From a bacterium (GTDB lineage: Bacteria; JAGOBX01): DNA of 64,000 nucleotides. The notes under the pieces were generated by a model that was not told the origin of the DNA, searched no databases, and saw only the letters and a program-made list of their open reading frames with translations. The stretch spans positions 19,063 to 83,062 of the forward strand of contig JAKPEO010000030.1 in NCBI GenBank assembly GCA_029551925.1, given 5' to 3'. Position 1 is the first letter of the stretch; every line of letters starts with the position of its first letter. Positions 28,596-37,402 of this stretch are shown in pieces. The translations under genes and the position numbers were made by a program.

Positions 28596-29465
28596 TTGAA
28601 ATTATCCGAAATTTACAAGACAAAAAAATTTATTATAACAGCCGAGATATTCCCGCCCAAAGGCACAAATATCCAATCTTTGCGAGAAAAATCTAAAATT
28701 CTGAAAAATTATGTTGATGCAATAAATGTAACAGACAATCAGCGCGCATGTTTGAGATTAGGTGGATTAGCAATTGCAAAATTACTCATTGACGAAGGTT
28801 TAATCCCAATATATCAGTTAACTTGCCGCGACAGAAATCGATTAGCGCTACAATCTGATTTACTTGCCGCTTCTGTTTTTGGCGTTCAAAATATATTAAT
28901 ATTAAGTGGCGATCATCCGAAACACGGCGACCATCCAGAAACTAAACCAGTATTTGATTTTGATTCTGTGCAATTATTAAAAGTTGCGAAAAATCTTAAT
29001 ACTGGTTATGATTTTGCAGGCAATAAACTTAATGGTGCTACTGATTTTTATATTGGAGCTGTTGTCAACCCGACAATTGAACCGTTAGATTTACAAATTA
29101 TTCCTATGAAAAAAAAAATCGAAGCTGGTGCGAAATATTTTCAGACGCAGGTTTCGTTTGATATTGAAATATTTAAAAAATTCTATCAGCGTTTGATAAG
29201 TGAAGGCATTAGAGACAAAGTAAAAATTATCGCCGGAGTATTTTTATTAAAATCTGCAAAAATGATAGAATTTATGAAAAAAATACCGGGCGTATATATT
29301 CCAGACAATATAGTTGAACGTATTTCAAAAGCGGATAATCAACTTGATGAAGGAATAAAAATCAGCGCCGAATTAATAAGAGAATTAAAAACTATTTTCG
29401 ACGGCGCGCATATTATGGCTATAAATTCTGAAGAATTAATACCAAACATATTAGAAAAAATTTAA
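28596..29465 (+). CDS. metF: Methylenetetrahydrofolate reductase
   Basis: MetF reduces 5,10-methylene-THF to 5-methyl-THF for methionine synthesis or the Wood-Ljungdahl methyl branch. The 289-residue protein is a TIM barrel with ITAEIFPPKG near the start (the catalytic Glu region), NVTDNQRACLRLG, a flavin-site ILSGDHPKHGDHPE, and GAKYFQTQVSFD with the conserved Q. It starts at TTG 28596 with AAAGGTG upstream. It lacks the long C-terminal regulatory domain of eukaryotic enzymes and is paired with MetV. Confidence 0.93.
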   Translation: MKLSEIYKTKKFIITAEIFPPKGTNIQSLREKSKILKNYVDAINVTDNQRACLRLGGLAIAKLLIDEGLIPIYQLTCRDRNRLALQSDLLAASVFGVQNILILSGDHPKHGDHPETKPVFDFDSVQLLKVAKNLNTGYDFAGNKLNGATDFYIGAVVNPTIEPLDLQIIPMKKKIEAGAKYFQTQVSFDIEIFKKFYQRLISEGIRDKVKIIAGVFLLKSAKMIEFMKKIPGVYIPDNIVERISKADNQLDEGIKISAELIRELKTIFDGAHIMAINSEELIPNILEKI

Positions 29466-29494
29466 AGTTTATAAATTACAAGGAGATAATGATT

Positions 29495-30664
29495 ATGAAA
29501 AATTATCAAAAAATTATGTGTGGATTATTGGTTATTTTTTTGGGAGCGCTAATGACTGCAAATAGCCAAGCGAGCAATTTAAAATTAGAAAATAATGCGT
29601 ATCTATTATTTGGTCATCAAAATAATGTATGGCACAACACTATAGAAAAATCAGATAATAAATTAGAATTTGGCATTAATTCAATTTTGAATTATAAAGA
29701 TACAGATATTTTCTTCAATCTTAATTTAAAAGGACAACGCGAAAATTTTGATAAAACTTCGGATTATTCGATAATATCAATAAAACCGCAATTTGAATAT
29801 TATACTCAAACTGATATTATTTTTTCAAGCGAATTATTTTATAATAGAGGTTATGAAGATTATGAAGAAGGCATAAGTAATGCCCGCGATAAACTAAAAA
29901 ATTACAGATTAAATTTTGCGATTGGCAATTATTTTAAAGAAAAATGGTTTAATCAAGTGTCATTCAATTTTGCGAATTATGATTATAAAGAACAATTAGC
30001 GATGGACCGAAAAATTAAAAGCGTCGGAATATTAACAGAATACAATTTTTTCGGTAAATCATTTGTATATTTGAAATTAGGTTATAGCAATATTGACTAT
30101 GAAGTTCTAAATACTTTACAAGACAACAAAGAAATTTATTTGACTACTGGTATGAAAGGCACGCTTTCTGATAAAGTCAATGGCTTTGCAGATTTCACTA
30201 TCAAACGGAAAAATTATAAATCGCTAAACGATATCACCAAAGCGCTAATAAATTTTGAAATAACTACTCCGCTGACAAAAGAATTAAAATTAACGCTCGG
30301 TTTTAACTTTGATATTGCAGAAAATTATTCAGGCGACTATTACGACACTCCGCTTTTAAATAATAGATATTATGAATTATCAATTTTAAAATCAAATTTT
30401 AATTATGAAATCAACAAAGAAAATAATATTGATTTCACTGCTAAATTTTCTCGAAAAAATTATAATGACATACAAATCCAGCAAAGCAAAGTAATAGACA
30501 AATTAGTTGATTTAGATTTGAATTACAACAGAAAATTAAAAGTTGTTAATTTAGATAGTATCGCGACAATCGGCGCAAAATATTTTAGCAAAGATATTAC
30601 GCCTGCTGGCAGCGGCGATTACGAAGGCGCTGAATTTTATACAAAACTAAATATTAAATTTTAA
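29495..30664 (+). CDS. Predicted outer-membrane beta-barrel protein
   Basis: A protein of about 389 residues with a signal peptide (MKNYQKIMCGLLVIFLGALM, cleavage near NSQAS). Alternating polar/hydrophobic, aromatic-rich strands fill the rest, and the C-terminus ends in FYTKLNIKF, a terminal-Phe barrel signature. ATG 29495 is preferred over ATG 29489 because AGGAG is nine rather than three bases away. No specific porin family is recognised. It sits between metF and an HD-GYP gene and seems to be co-transcribed. Confidence 0.72.
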   Translation: MKNYQKIMCGLLVIFLGALMTANSQASNLKLENNAYLLFGHQNNVWHNTIEKSDNKLEFGINSILNYKDTDIFFNLNLKGQRENFDKTSDYSIISIKPQFEYYTQTDIIFSSELFYNRGYEDYEEGISNARDKLKNYRLNFAIGNYFKEKWFNQVSFNFANYDYKEQLAMDRKIKSVGILTEYNFFGKSFVYLKLGYSNIDYEVLNTLQDNKEIYLTTGMKGTLSDKVNGFADFTIKRKNYKSLNDITKALINFEITTPLTKELKLTLGFNFDIAENYSGDYYDTPLLNNRYYELSILKSNFNYEINKENNIDFTAKFSRKNYNDIQIQQSKVIDKLVDLDLNYNRKLKVVNLDSIATIGAKYFSKDITPAGSGDYEGAEFYTKLNIKF

Positions 30665-30676
30665 TTTTGTAGGAAA

Positions 30677-31741
30677 ATGTATAAAATTGCTATTGTAGAT
30701 AATGATGAAGAAAATATTAAAGAAGTAGAAAAATTAGTTTCTAATTTTGGCGCGGAATTAATATCATTTAAAAGCGATTATCATAATACTTTAAATAAAC
30801 TGTTTTCCAATCCGCCAGATTTATTGATATTAAATATTGCTTTTAGCGACGGCGACGGAATAAATATTCTTAAAACCATAGACAATCTAAAAATTCCGAT
30901 TATTGTATTAACAGAAATAAAAGACACTGCGGCAAAATGGAATTCCTTCAAATTAGGCGCAGTTGAATATATTGTCAAACCATTTGATAAATACGATTTA
31001 TTTTATCGCATCAAAAACCAATTAAAGCGCCTGCAATTTTCTAAAAGTTTATCGCAATACAATGCCAAATTAGAAGCAATCGTAGAATATAAAACAAAAG
31101 AATTATATGAAACACATTATTCTCTGATTTATACATTAGCATCATTAGTAGAAACGCGCGATAATGACGCAGGACCGCATTTGCAAAATATTAGTTATTT
31201 TTCAAAAATAATTGCCGAAGAATTAAGTTTTAAAAATAAATACAGATACATAATCACAAAAGAATTTATTGACAATATTCCGTTAGCGAGCGCGCTACAC
31301 GATATAGGAAAAATAACAGTGCGCGATGCGATATTATTAAAGCCAGGACGCTTAACCCCAGAAGAATTTGAATTCATCAAACTCCATACTATTAATGGCG
31401 CCAGAATGTTAGAAGAATGTAAAAAGATGGTAAATTCATCATATTACTTTATCGATATGGCGATAGATATTGCAGCATATCATCACGAGCGCTGGGACGG
31501 CAAGGGCTATAATTTGGGCTTAAAAGAAGAAGAAATTCCTTTAAGTGCGCAAATTGTAGCGCTTGCTGATGTCTATGACGCAATGACCAGCCAACGCGTA
31601 TATAAATCGCAATTACCTCATAAAGATGTAGTGGCATATATTTGCGAAGAAAACGGCAAACACTTTGCACCTGATGTAGTCGATGCTTTTTTTAAATTAG
31701 AGGACGCTTTTTATGCAAAAAAATTCGACAAAAAAAAATAA
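30677..31741 (+). CDS. HD-GYP domain protein with receiver-like domain lacking the phospho-acceptor
   Basis: Residues 1-120 form a CheY-like domain and 140-354 an HD-GYP phosphodiesterase domain, the kind that hydrolyses cyclic di-GMP. The HD site is intact (ALHDIGKITV), as are HTINGARML, AAYHHERWDGKGYN and ADVYDAMTSQR. The GYP motif reads GYN. In the receiver, the acidic pair survives (VDND), but the phospho-acceptor position is Asn53 (LLILNIAFSDGDG), so normal phosphorylation is unlikely. The architecture is RpfG-like. It overlaps the next gene by 29 bases. Confidence 0.9.
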   Translation: MYKIAIVDNDEENIKEVEKLVSNFGAELISFKSDYHNTLNKLFSNPPDLLILNIAFSDGDGINILKTIDNLKIPIIVLTEIKDTAAKWNSFKLGAVEYIVKPFDKYDLFYRIKNQLKRLQFSKSLSQYNAKLEAIVEYKTKELYETHYSLIYTLASLVETRDNDAGPHLQNISYFSKIIAEELSFKNKYRYIITKEFIDNIPLASALHDIGKITVRDAILLKPGRLTPEEFEFIKLHTINGARMLEECKKMVNSSYYFIDMAIDIAAYHHERWDGKGYNLGLKEEEIPLSAQIVALADVYDAMTSQRVYKSQLPHKDVVAYICEENGKHFAPDVVDAFFKLEDAFYAKKFDKKK

Positions 31742-33188
31742 AAAAACAGATGACAACTATATTGATATCAAAAATATTTTAATTATCGGCGCCGGCGTAG
31801 CCGGCAGAATGGTATGCGATGAAATCCTAACGCATTCGGAATTAAATTACAAAATTATCGGATTCGCAGATGATGATACAGCAAAAAAATCATATAAAAA
31901 TTTCCCTATTTTAGGAAAAATAAATGAATTAGATAAAATTTTAAAAAATTATCAAATTGATATCGCGCTTATCGCTATACCATCAGCGCGCGGCGCACTC
32001 ATCAGAAAAATAATCAATAAATGTTCAAAAAACAAATTAGAATTTCGGATAGTACCGGGGATATTCAAAATCATCAGCGGCGATGTTAAAATCAATCAGA
32101 TTCGCGAAGTCAAACCAGAAGATTTATTAGGTCGCGAAACAGTGCAATTAGACATTTATAATTTAAAAACAAAAACTAAAAATAAAACTGTTTTGGTTAC
32201 CGGCGGCGCAGGTTCGATTGGCACAGAATTATGCAAACAATTATGTGATAATTTAGAAATTTCCAAACTGTTAATCATAGACCAAAACGAATCTGAATTA
32301 TATTATTTACAACAACTTTTAAATGAAACTGTTCCACAAAAAATTTACGGAATTTGCGATATTAGCAACTATAATAGATTAGAATTTTTCTTTAAAAAAT
32401 ATAGACCTGATATAGTATTTCACGCTGCGGCATATAAACATGTCCCGCTAATGGAAGAAAATATCTATGAAGCAGTGCGAGTAAACATTTTCGGTTCGAA
32501 AAATATTTTTGAACTTGCTAATAAATATAATACAGAATATTGCGCGCTAATATCAACAGACAAAGCGGTCAATCCTACAAGCATAATGGGCGCTACTAAA
32601 CGCATTGCTGAACAGATATTGCTGTATTATTCAAACAAAAAAAATTACAATACAAAATTAAGCGCTGTGCGGTTTGGCAATGTATTAGCAAGTCGCGGTA
32701 GTGTCGTGCCTTTATTTCAAGCGCAAATTGCAAAAGGCGGACCTATTACAATTACACATCCTGAAATTTATCGCTATTTTATGACCATCGGTGAAGCTGC
32801 GTCGTTAGTGCTGAACACTTTAAAAATTAGCGACGGCGGCGAAATATTTGTATTAGATATGGGCGAGCAAATCAAAATTGCTGATTTAGCGAAAAATTTA
32901 ATTATCTTATCCGGACTAAAACCAAACAGGGATATAAAAATTGTATATACCGGTTTGAGGAAAGGCGAAAAATTATTTGAAGAAATTTTAACTTCAAAAG
33001 ATAATGCTACTGCCACAAAACTCGAAAAAATATATATCGCTTATCCACAAAAAACCTCAGATACTCTTTTGATTAATACCTTAAAAAAAATGAAAAAATT
33101 ATTGCAAACTAATGATGATATTGACGCTGATCTAAAAAAATTAATTTTGACACTTGTTCCTGAATTCATTATTAATCATCAAAATTAA
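31713..33188 (+). CDS. Nucleoside-diphosphate-sugar 4,6-dehydratase, CapD/WbpM-like without membrane helices
   Basis: The 491-residue protein has an N-terminal Rossmann CoA-binding-like domain (IIGAGVAGRMVCDEIL), then an SDR domain with GGAGSIGTELCKQL, HAAAYKHVPLMEENIYEAVRVN and STDKAVNPTSIMGATKR. The YxxxK catalytic pair is replaced by MxxxK, as in FlaA1/WbpM/CapD UDP-GlcNAc 4,6-dehydratases. The usual four N-terminal membrane helices of WbpM are absent. Probable role: making UDP-4-keto-6-deoxy sugars for glycans or flagellin glycosylation. Confidence 0.9.
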   Translation: MQKNSTKKNKKTDDNYIDIKNILIIGAGVAGRMVCDEILTHSELNYKIIGFADDDTAKKSYKNFPILGKINELDKILKNYQIDIALIAIPSARGALIRKIINKCSKNKLEFRIVPGIFKIISGDVKINQIREVKPEDLLGRETVQLDIYNLKTKTKNKTVLVTGGAGSIGTELCKQLCDNLEISKLLIIDQNESELYYLQQLLNETVPQKIYGICDISNYNRLEFFFKKYRPDIVFHAAAYKHVPLMEENIYEAVRVNIFGSKNIFELANKYNTEYCALISTDKAVNPTSIMGATKRIAEQILLYYSNKKNYNTKLSAVRFGNVLASRGSVVPLFQAQIAKGGPITITHPEIYRYFMTIGEAASLVLNTLKISDGGEIFVLDMGEQIKIADLAKNLIILSGLKPNRDIKIVYTGLRKGEKLFEEILTSKDNATATKLEKIYIAYPQKTSDTLLINTLKKMKKLLQTNDDIDADLKKLILTLVPEFIINHQN

Positions 33189-33190
33189 AA

Positions 33191-33811
33191 ATGCTTGTGA
33201 ATAAATTAGAAATATTAAAAAATATCAACATTGAAATTCCTCAAAAAGCGATATTTTCGCGGTTAGGCTATAATTTTCATAAAACAAAAATTTCCGACGA
33301 CTATCAAAAAAAAATCCAAGATATAATAAATTTTGCAGCTGCGCTCTGCGAGATAAGTGTATGCTATAAAATATTTGATATAATATCAAATACAGACAAT
33401 AAAATAACAATAACAAACAATATAATTTTCAACAGTAAAAAATTAAGTGAATTTTTAAAAGCATGCGATAAAATTGTTATGATGGCGGCAACAGCGGGGA
33501 AAAAAATATACGAAGAAATACAAAAACATAATAAATTATCAGAAGCTGTAATATTAGACGCTGTCGCTTCTGAAATGACAGATGCTGCGTTAGATTGGCT
33601 AAAAAATTATCTAGTAAATAATTTCCGCAGAAATAATATTATAATGACAGACACTCGATACAGCGCCGGCTACGGAGATTTTGATATTAGCAATCAAAAA
33701 ATAATCTATGATTTATTAAAATTAGAAAAATTAGGTATCGCAATAACTGATACTTTTATTTTACTGCCGGAAAAATCAGTCACTGCAATTTACGGGCTGC
33801 AAACGCTTTAA
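33191..33811 (+). CDS. Stand-alone methionine synthase reactivation-domain protein
   Basis: A 206-residue protein matching the C-terminal activation domain of cobalamin-dependent methionine synthase. The key segment is RYSAGYGDFDISNQK (SAM-binding part of the MetH activation domain), followed by ITDTFILLPEKSVTAIYGL. Such separate proteins occur in anaerobes whose MetH is split or shortened. They reductively remethylate oxidised cobalamin with SAM. It starts three bases after the dehydratase gene, at the end of the operon that begins with metV-metF, which makes a methionine-cycle role convincing. metH itself is not in the window. Confidence 0.87.
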   Translation: MLVNKLEILKNINIEIPQKAIFSRLGYNFHKTKISDDYQKKIQDIINFAAALCEISVCYKIFDIISNTDNKITITNNIIFNSKKLSEFLKACDKIVMMAATAGKKIYEEIQKHNKLSEAVILDAVASEMTDAALDWLKNYLVNNFRRNNIIMTDTRYSAGYGDFDISNQKIIYDLLKLEKLGIAITDTFILLPEKSVTAIYGLQTL

Positions 33812-33854
33812 CTAACGTAAGCATTCTCTTATAAAACTTCAAATTTTTTCTCTT

Positions 33855-34337
33855 TTATTCGCCGCGCTCTAAAATTATATTTACTGTCGTATAGCCGCGG
33901 TCGCAAAAAATATCTATCGCGCCATTATGTAATTCAATTATTTTTTTTGTTATCACCAATCCCAGTCCAGTGCCGTGTTTTTTACTTGTGTAAAATAAAG
34001 AAAATAATCTTTCTTTTGTCTCTTCGTCTATGCCTTTGCCATTATCTTTAATATTTAAAACAAAATATTTTTTATTGTTTTCTTTTTTTTCAAAACATTC
34101 GAATATTATCTTACCATTTTTTTCATCTACTGCGGCAATAGCATTTTTTATAATATTTATCAATGCTTTTTCAAAATATACGATATCGCATAATATAAAG
34201 GTTTCTTCTTTTATATTGTTTTCTATTTTTATATTTTTTACATTAATTTCTTTTTCTAATAATTTCAAAATATCTATTATCATTTTTCTTATATCGGTTT
34301 TTATTAATTCCATTTTTTTCGGAGCCGCTAAAAACAA
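33855..34337 (-). pseudogene. 3' half of frameshifted histidine kinase (HATPase part)
   Basis: This 160-residue frame encodes the catalytic ATPase domain only. It has FEKALINIIKNAIAAV (N box), DNGKGIDEETKERLFSLFYTSK and GTGLGLVITKKIIELH. It opens at TTG 34337, in the -1 frame relative to the N-terminal half that ends at 34349. One extra A in the run around 34350-34360 would join them as NKIKKVTTDFLFLAAPKK. Either the gene is broken, expressed by slippage, or the sequence has a one-base error. Confidence 0.75.
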
Positions 34338-34348
34338 AAAATCAGTTG

Positions 34349-35365
34349 TTACTTTATTTTATTTAACAAGCGTTCGGTATTTTCGTTTTTTTCTGAAATT
34401 TTTCGTTCTAATAATTCAACATATCCTGATATTCCGCTTAAAGGATTGCGTACTTCGTGCGCTACGATAGCTGCCATAGTTCCTAAAAAATACAGGTATT
34501 CTGATTCTTTAAATTTCATCTCTATGGTTTCAGCGCGTTTTGTAGCATTATATTCTTTTTCTTTCAGTATTTGATTCAATTTTGAAATATTATCGAGCAT
34601 CTGATTAAACGCTTCAGCCAAAAAATTCAATTCATTATTTTTTTGGCTTATTATTATTCTTTCATTAAAATTACCTTCTGATATTTTTTCGATTTTTTTT
34701 ATCATCGCTAATATCGGGCTGATGACTTGATTAGAAAAAAACAAAGAACTAATAAGCAATATTGTCAAACTCAAAGCGATTATCAATAATAATTTCTGAC
34801 GGATTTTATTCAAAACCTCAAATAAATCGCTGCTCGCTTCAACTACTAAAAGATTTTTTTTTTCTGATTTATCGGCAATCGAATCCAATGCGGCATAACA
34901 CAATAATATATATTTTCCTTGATATGTCCTAAACAGCCGCGAGACCTGTATTTTTCCTGTTTTCAAAGCGTTTTCTATTTCAAATTTATCTTTCTGAAAA
35001 TTTATAGAAGACGGATAATATGTAGTATCTGCTATTACTAAAAATTCTAAATCTTGATTTATAATATAGATATTTTGCAGTTCTAATAATTCTTTAATTT
35101 TAAATAGTTTTTTTTGAAGATTTTTTAATACTGGATTTTCAATATCCGGTGATTTGGTTTTTATTAAATATTCTCGTTCGCTGTCTTCTATCGTATTAAA
35201 CAAAATTATTTTAGCGATATTTTGAAGTTTTATTTGCAATTCCAAAATAATTTTATCGCGGAAAGAAGAATACAAATAAAAAATCGTAAATAAAAAAATT
35301 ATAAAAAAAATAAGAATATTGATTATAAATTTTGTTTTTAAACGATGAATAAATCTAATTTTCAA
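34349..35365 (-). pseudogene. 5' half of frameshifted histidine kinase (sensor, HAMP, HisKA)
   Basis: The 338-residue frame has a membrane helix near the N-terminus, an extracytoplasmic sensor (about 40-190) and a second helix (LLIIALSLTILLISSLFF). A HAMP domain follows (VISPILAMIKKIEKISEGNFN), then HisKA with phospho-acceptor His in TMAAIVAHEVRNPLSGISGYVELLE. It ends abruptly after LLNKIK at TAA 34349-34351, before the ATPase domain, which follows in another frame. The start overlaps the end of rluD by 11 bases. Alone it could bind signal and dimerise but not autophosphorylate. Confidence 0.75.
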
Positions 35366-36299
35366 TTTTTAAAGTTCCAATATTTAAATTATTAGTTTTA
35401 CAAAAATCGACAAATTCTTTTTTCAGCGGAGCAGTAAGTATTAATTCTTTATTTGTTATCGGATGAATAAAACGCAGTAAATAAGAATGCAGCATTAGTC
35501 TAATATTTTTTTTTGCTGTGGAATACAATGAATCTCCTACTATCGGATGATTTATCGCTTTCAAATGCACGCGTATCTGATGCGTGCGGCCTGTTTTCAA
35601 ATCTAATTCCAATAGCGAATAATTATTGGCATAATCTTTCAGTACAAATTCGGTAATTGCAGGTTTGCCGTTATTGCTCACGCACATTATTTTACGATTT
35701 TGTTTGTGCCGCGCGATCGGATAAGTAATTATTCCGCGCGTTTCATTTAATTTTCCATAAACAACAGCGATATATTTTTTTTCAATTTTACGCTGTTTGA
35801 AAATATCGCTCAACTTGAATTGTAGTTCTTCAGATTTGGCAAAAATTATCAAGCCCGAAGTATCTTTATCTAATCTGTGCACTACTCCGGGTCTATATTC
35901 ATAATCATCAATTGCGTCTTCGTCATCTTTTATTGCGCCGTAATACAGCAGCGCATTCACAAGCGTGCCGCTTTTAAAAATCCCGGCAGGATGCGTTATT
36001 ATTCCGCTATCTTTATTTATCGCTATCAGATAATCGTCTTCATAAACAACATCTATCTTGATATTTTCAGGCTCAACTTTTTTAGAAATTTCTGAAATGT
36101 ATTCAAATTCTATTTCATCATTAATTTCAATTTGATAATTTGATTTAGTAATTATTTTATTATTGATTTTCAGTTTTTGGTTCTTTATCGCTTCTTGGAT
36201 TTTTGTTCTGCTTAATGCTAAAATTTTAGAATTTAATAATAAATCAACACGCTTATAGGATTTTACATCGGCTTCTTCTACTCTAAATTTTAATTCCAT
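35355..36299 (-). CDS. RluD-family 23S rRNA pseudouridine synthase
   Basis: The protein of about 314 residues has an N-terminal S4 RNA-binding domain (RVDLLLNSKILALSRTKIQEAIK). The pseudouridine synthase domain carries the catalytic-Asp motif RPGVVHRLDKDTSGLI, then ELDLKTGRTHQIRVHLKAI. This is the RluA/RluD family, which modifies 23S rRNA; the exact site is not determined. An alternative ATG at 36311 adds four residues. The start region overlaps the DUF6485 gene out of frame by 17 to 29 bases, and the end overlaps the kinase start. Confidence 0.92.
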   Translation of the reverse strand: MELKFRVEEADVKSYKRVDLLLNSKILALSRTKIQEAIKNQKLKINNKIITKSNYQIEINDEIEFEYISEISKKVEPENIKIDVVYEDDYLIAINKDSGIITHPAGIFKSGTLVNALLYYGAIKDDEDAIDDYEYRPGVVHRLDKDTSGLIIFAKSEELQFKLSDIFKQRKIEKKYIAVVYGKLNETRGIITYPIARHKQNRKIMCVSNNGKPAITEFVLKDYANNYSLLELDLKTGRTHQIRVHLKAINHPIVGDSLYSTAKKNIRLMLHSYLLRFIHPITNKELILTAPLKKEFVDFCKTNNLNIGTLKIEN

Positions 36300-36495
36300 A
36301 ATCTTTTGCATATGTCTGGATAAATCGTTTGAAACTTCTATCGTAGGTCTGTTCTACATCGTCTGGAAAACAACAAGCAGGCAATTGTTTCATACTCAAA
36401 TGATAATGAAGACATTCGCAGCATATTCCATGCCGTGAACAGCCGCCATACGAGCAATTACAGCGTTTAATATTTTTATTTTTTGAGCATTCCAT
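36283..36495 (-). CDS. DUF6485-type cysteine-rich small protein
   Basis: A 70-residue protein with a dense cysteine cluster: CNCSYGGCSRHGICCECLHYH in outline, then LPACCFP and DVEQTYDRSFKRFI. This matches the small family called DUF6485 by my recollection; it probably binds metal and its role is unknown. A clear AGGAGG precedes the ATG. The 3' end overlaps rluD in another frame. It is preceded by tRNA-Val, 31 bases away. Confidence 0.78.
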   Translation of the reverse strand: MECSKNKNIKRCNCSYGGCSRHGICCECLHYHLSMKQLPACCFPDDVEQTYDRSFKRFIQTYAKDYGIKI

Positions 36496-36525
36496 TATTA
36501 AAAACGCCTCCTGTTATTTTTTTTA

Positions 36526-36602
36526 TGGTGGGCGGTACTGGACTCGAACCAACGACCTCCAGCGTGTCGAGCTGGCGCTCTAACCAACTGAGCTAACCGC
36601 CC
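36526..36602 (-). tRNA. tRNA-Val (anticodon GAC)
   Basis: A complete cloverleaf reads on the minus strand. The acceptor stem is GGGCGGT/ACCGCCC, the D arm is TAGCTCAGTTGGTTAGAGC, and the anticodon stem is CCAGC/GCTGG with loop TCGACAC (anticodon GAC). The T arm is GTTGGTTCGAGTCCAGT-like. The CCA end is encoded (36526-36528). Confidence 0.96.
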
Positions 36603-36619
36603 TTATTTAATAATTTTGT

Positions 36620-36647
36620 ATATTAATTTTTTTTTTGGTTTTGTCAA
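36620..36647 (-). promoter_or_regulatory. Promoter for tRNA-Val
   Basis: TTGACA (36642-36647), 16-base spacer and TAATAT (36620-36625) on the minus strand, 18 bases before the tRNA. Confidence 0.6.
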
Positions 36648-36649
36648 TA

Positions 36650-37402
36650 TTATAATTTATAGCCCAAAATTGCAAATTTAGATAAATCTACTGTGAACAG
36701 CAAAAAACCGTCGAATTTTGCCGCTTTCATATATTCAGAAAAATCTTTCATCGCGCAGACTTTGCCTTTTTCACGACTCGAATGCACTAATAAATCATCA
36801 ACAACAAACCCTTCATGCGCTATAAAATGACCGTCTTTGATATGTTTTTTTCTAACAAAACAAATTCCTAATATTTCATTATTATTCATAAAAAAATCAT
36901 TAATTATTTCTGCGTTTTTTTCATTAAACGCATAATATTCGATTTTTATTTTTTTGCTAAAATCTATATCTATTAATTTTGTATTGTCAATCTTTTGATT
37001 CAAAATAAGTTCTGCACTATCTCTAATAACATTCAATTTTGGTATTTCAATTTTTTTGAAATAAACGCTGTTAATTATTCTATCTTCTGTAAAATGTATG
37101 CGCGTATCAAATCTGATTTCATTTGAATAATAAAATAATTTCGTATAATTTTTTATAAATTCGTCATAATCTTTTGAAAGCGTTAAACTATATACATTTA
37201 CAACAAATGTCGTACAATCAACTAAAAAAAGATTATAAGATGGCTGATTATTTTTTTCAATTTCAAGTGCTATAAATTTATATGGATTATCAATATAATC
37301 AAAGATTATTTTTCGTAATTTATTGGAAAAATTGTCAGTATTAAATTTTGAAAGATAATCATTGACGGCAGCCGCAGTATCAATAATTTCATTAAAAATC
37401 AT
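36650..37402 (-). CDS. DUF1460-family (amidase-like) protein
   Basis: The 250-residue protein has the NlpC/P60-like DUF1460 pattern: a catalytic-type LVDCTTFVVNVYSL, then RFDTRIHFTED (usual form SRxHF). A later HFIAHEGFVVDDLLVHSS corresponds to the histidine-containing strand. Family members are linked to N-acetylmuramoyl-L-alanine amidase activity, but no signal peptide is seen here. It overlaps the DUF3108 gene by four bases and is probably co-translated with it. Confidence 0.75.
   Translation of the reverse strand: MIFNEIIDTAAAVNDYLSKFNTDNFSNKLRKIIFDYIDNPYKFIALEIEKNNQPSYNLFLVDCTTFVVNVYSLTLSKDYDEFIKNYTKLFYYSNEIRFDTRIHFTEDRIINSVYFKKIEIPKLNVIRDSAELILNQKIDNTKLIDIDFSKKIKIEYYAFNEKNAEIINDFFMNNNEILGICFVRKKHIKDGHFIAHEGFVVDDLLVHSSREKGKVCAMKDFSEYMKAAKFDGFLLFTVDLSKFAILGYKL

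Noticed and set aside
36526-36602. tRNA-Val as a phage attachment site
   Set aside because: No integrase and no second copy of the tRNA 3' end was noticed nearby.
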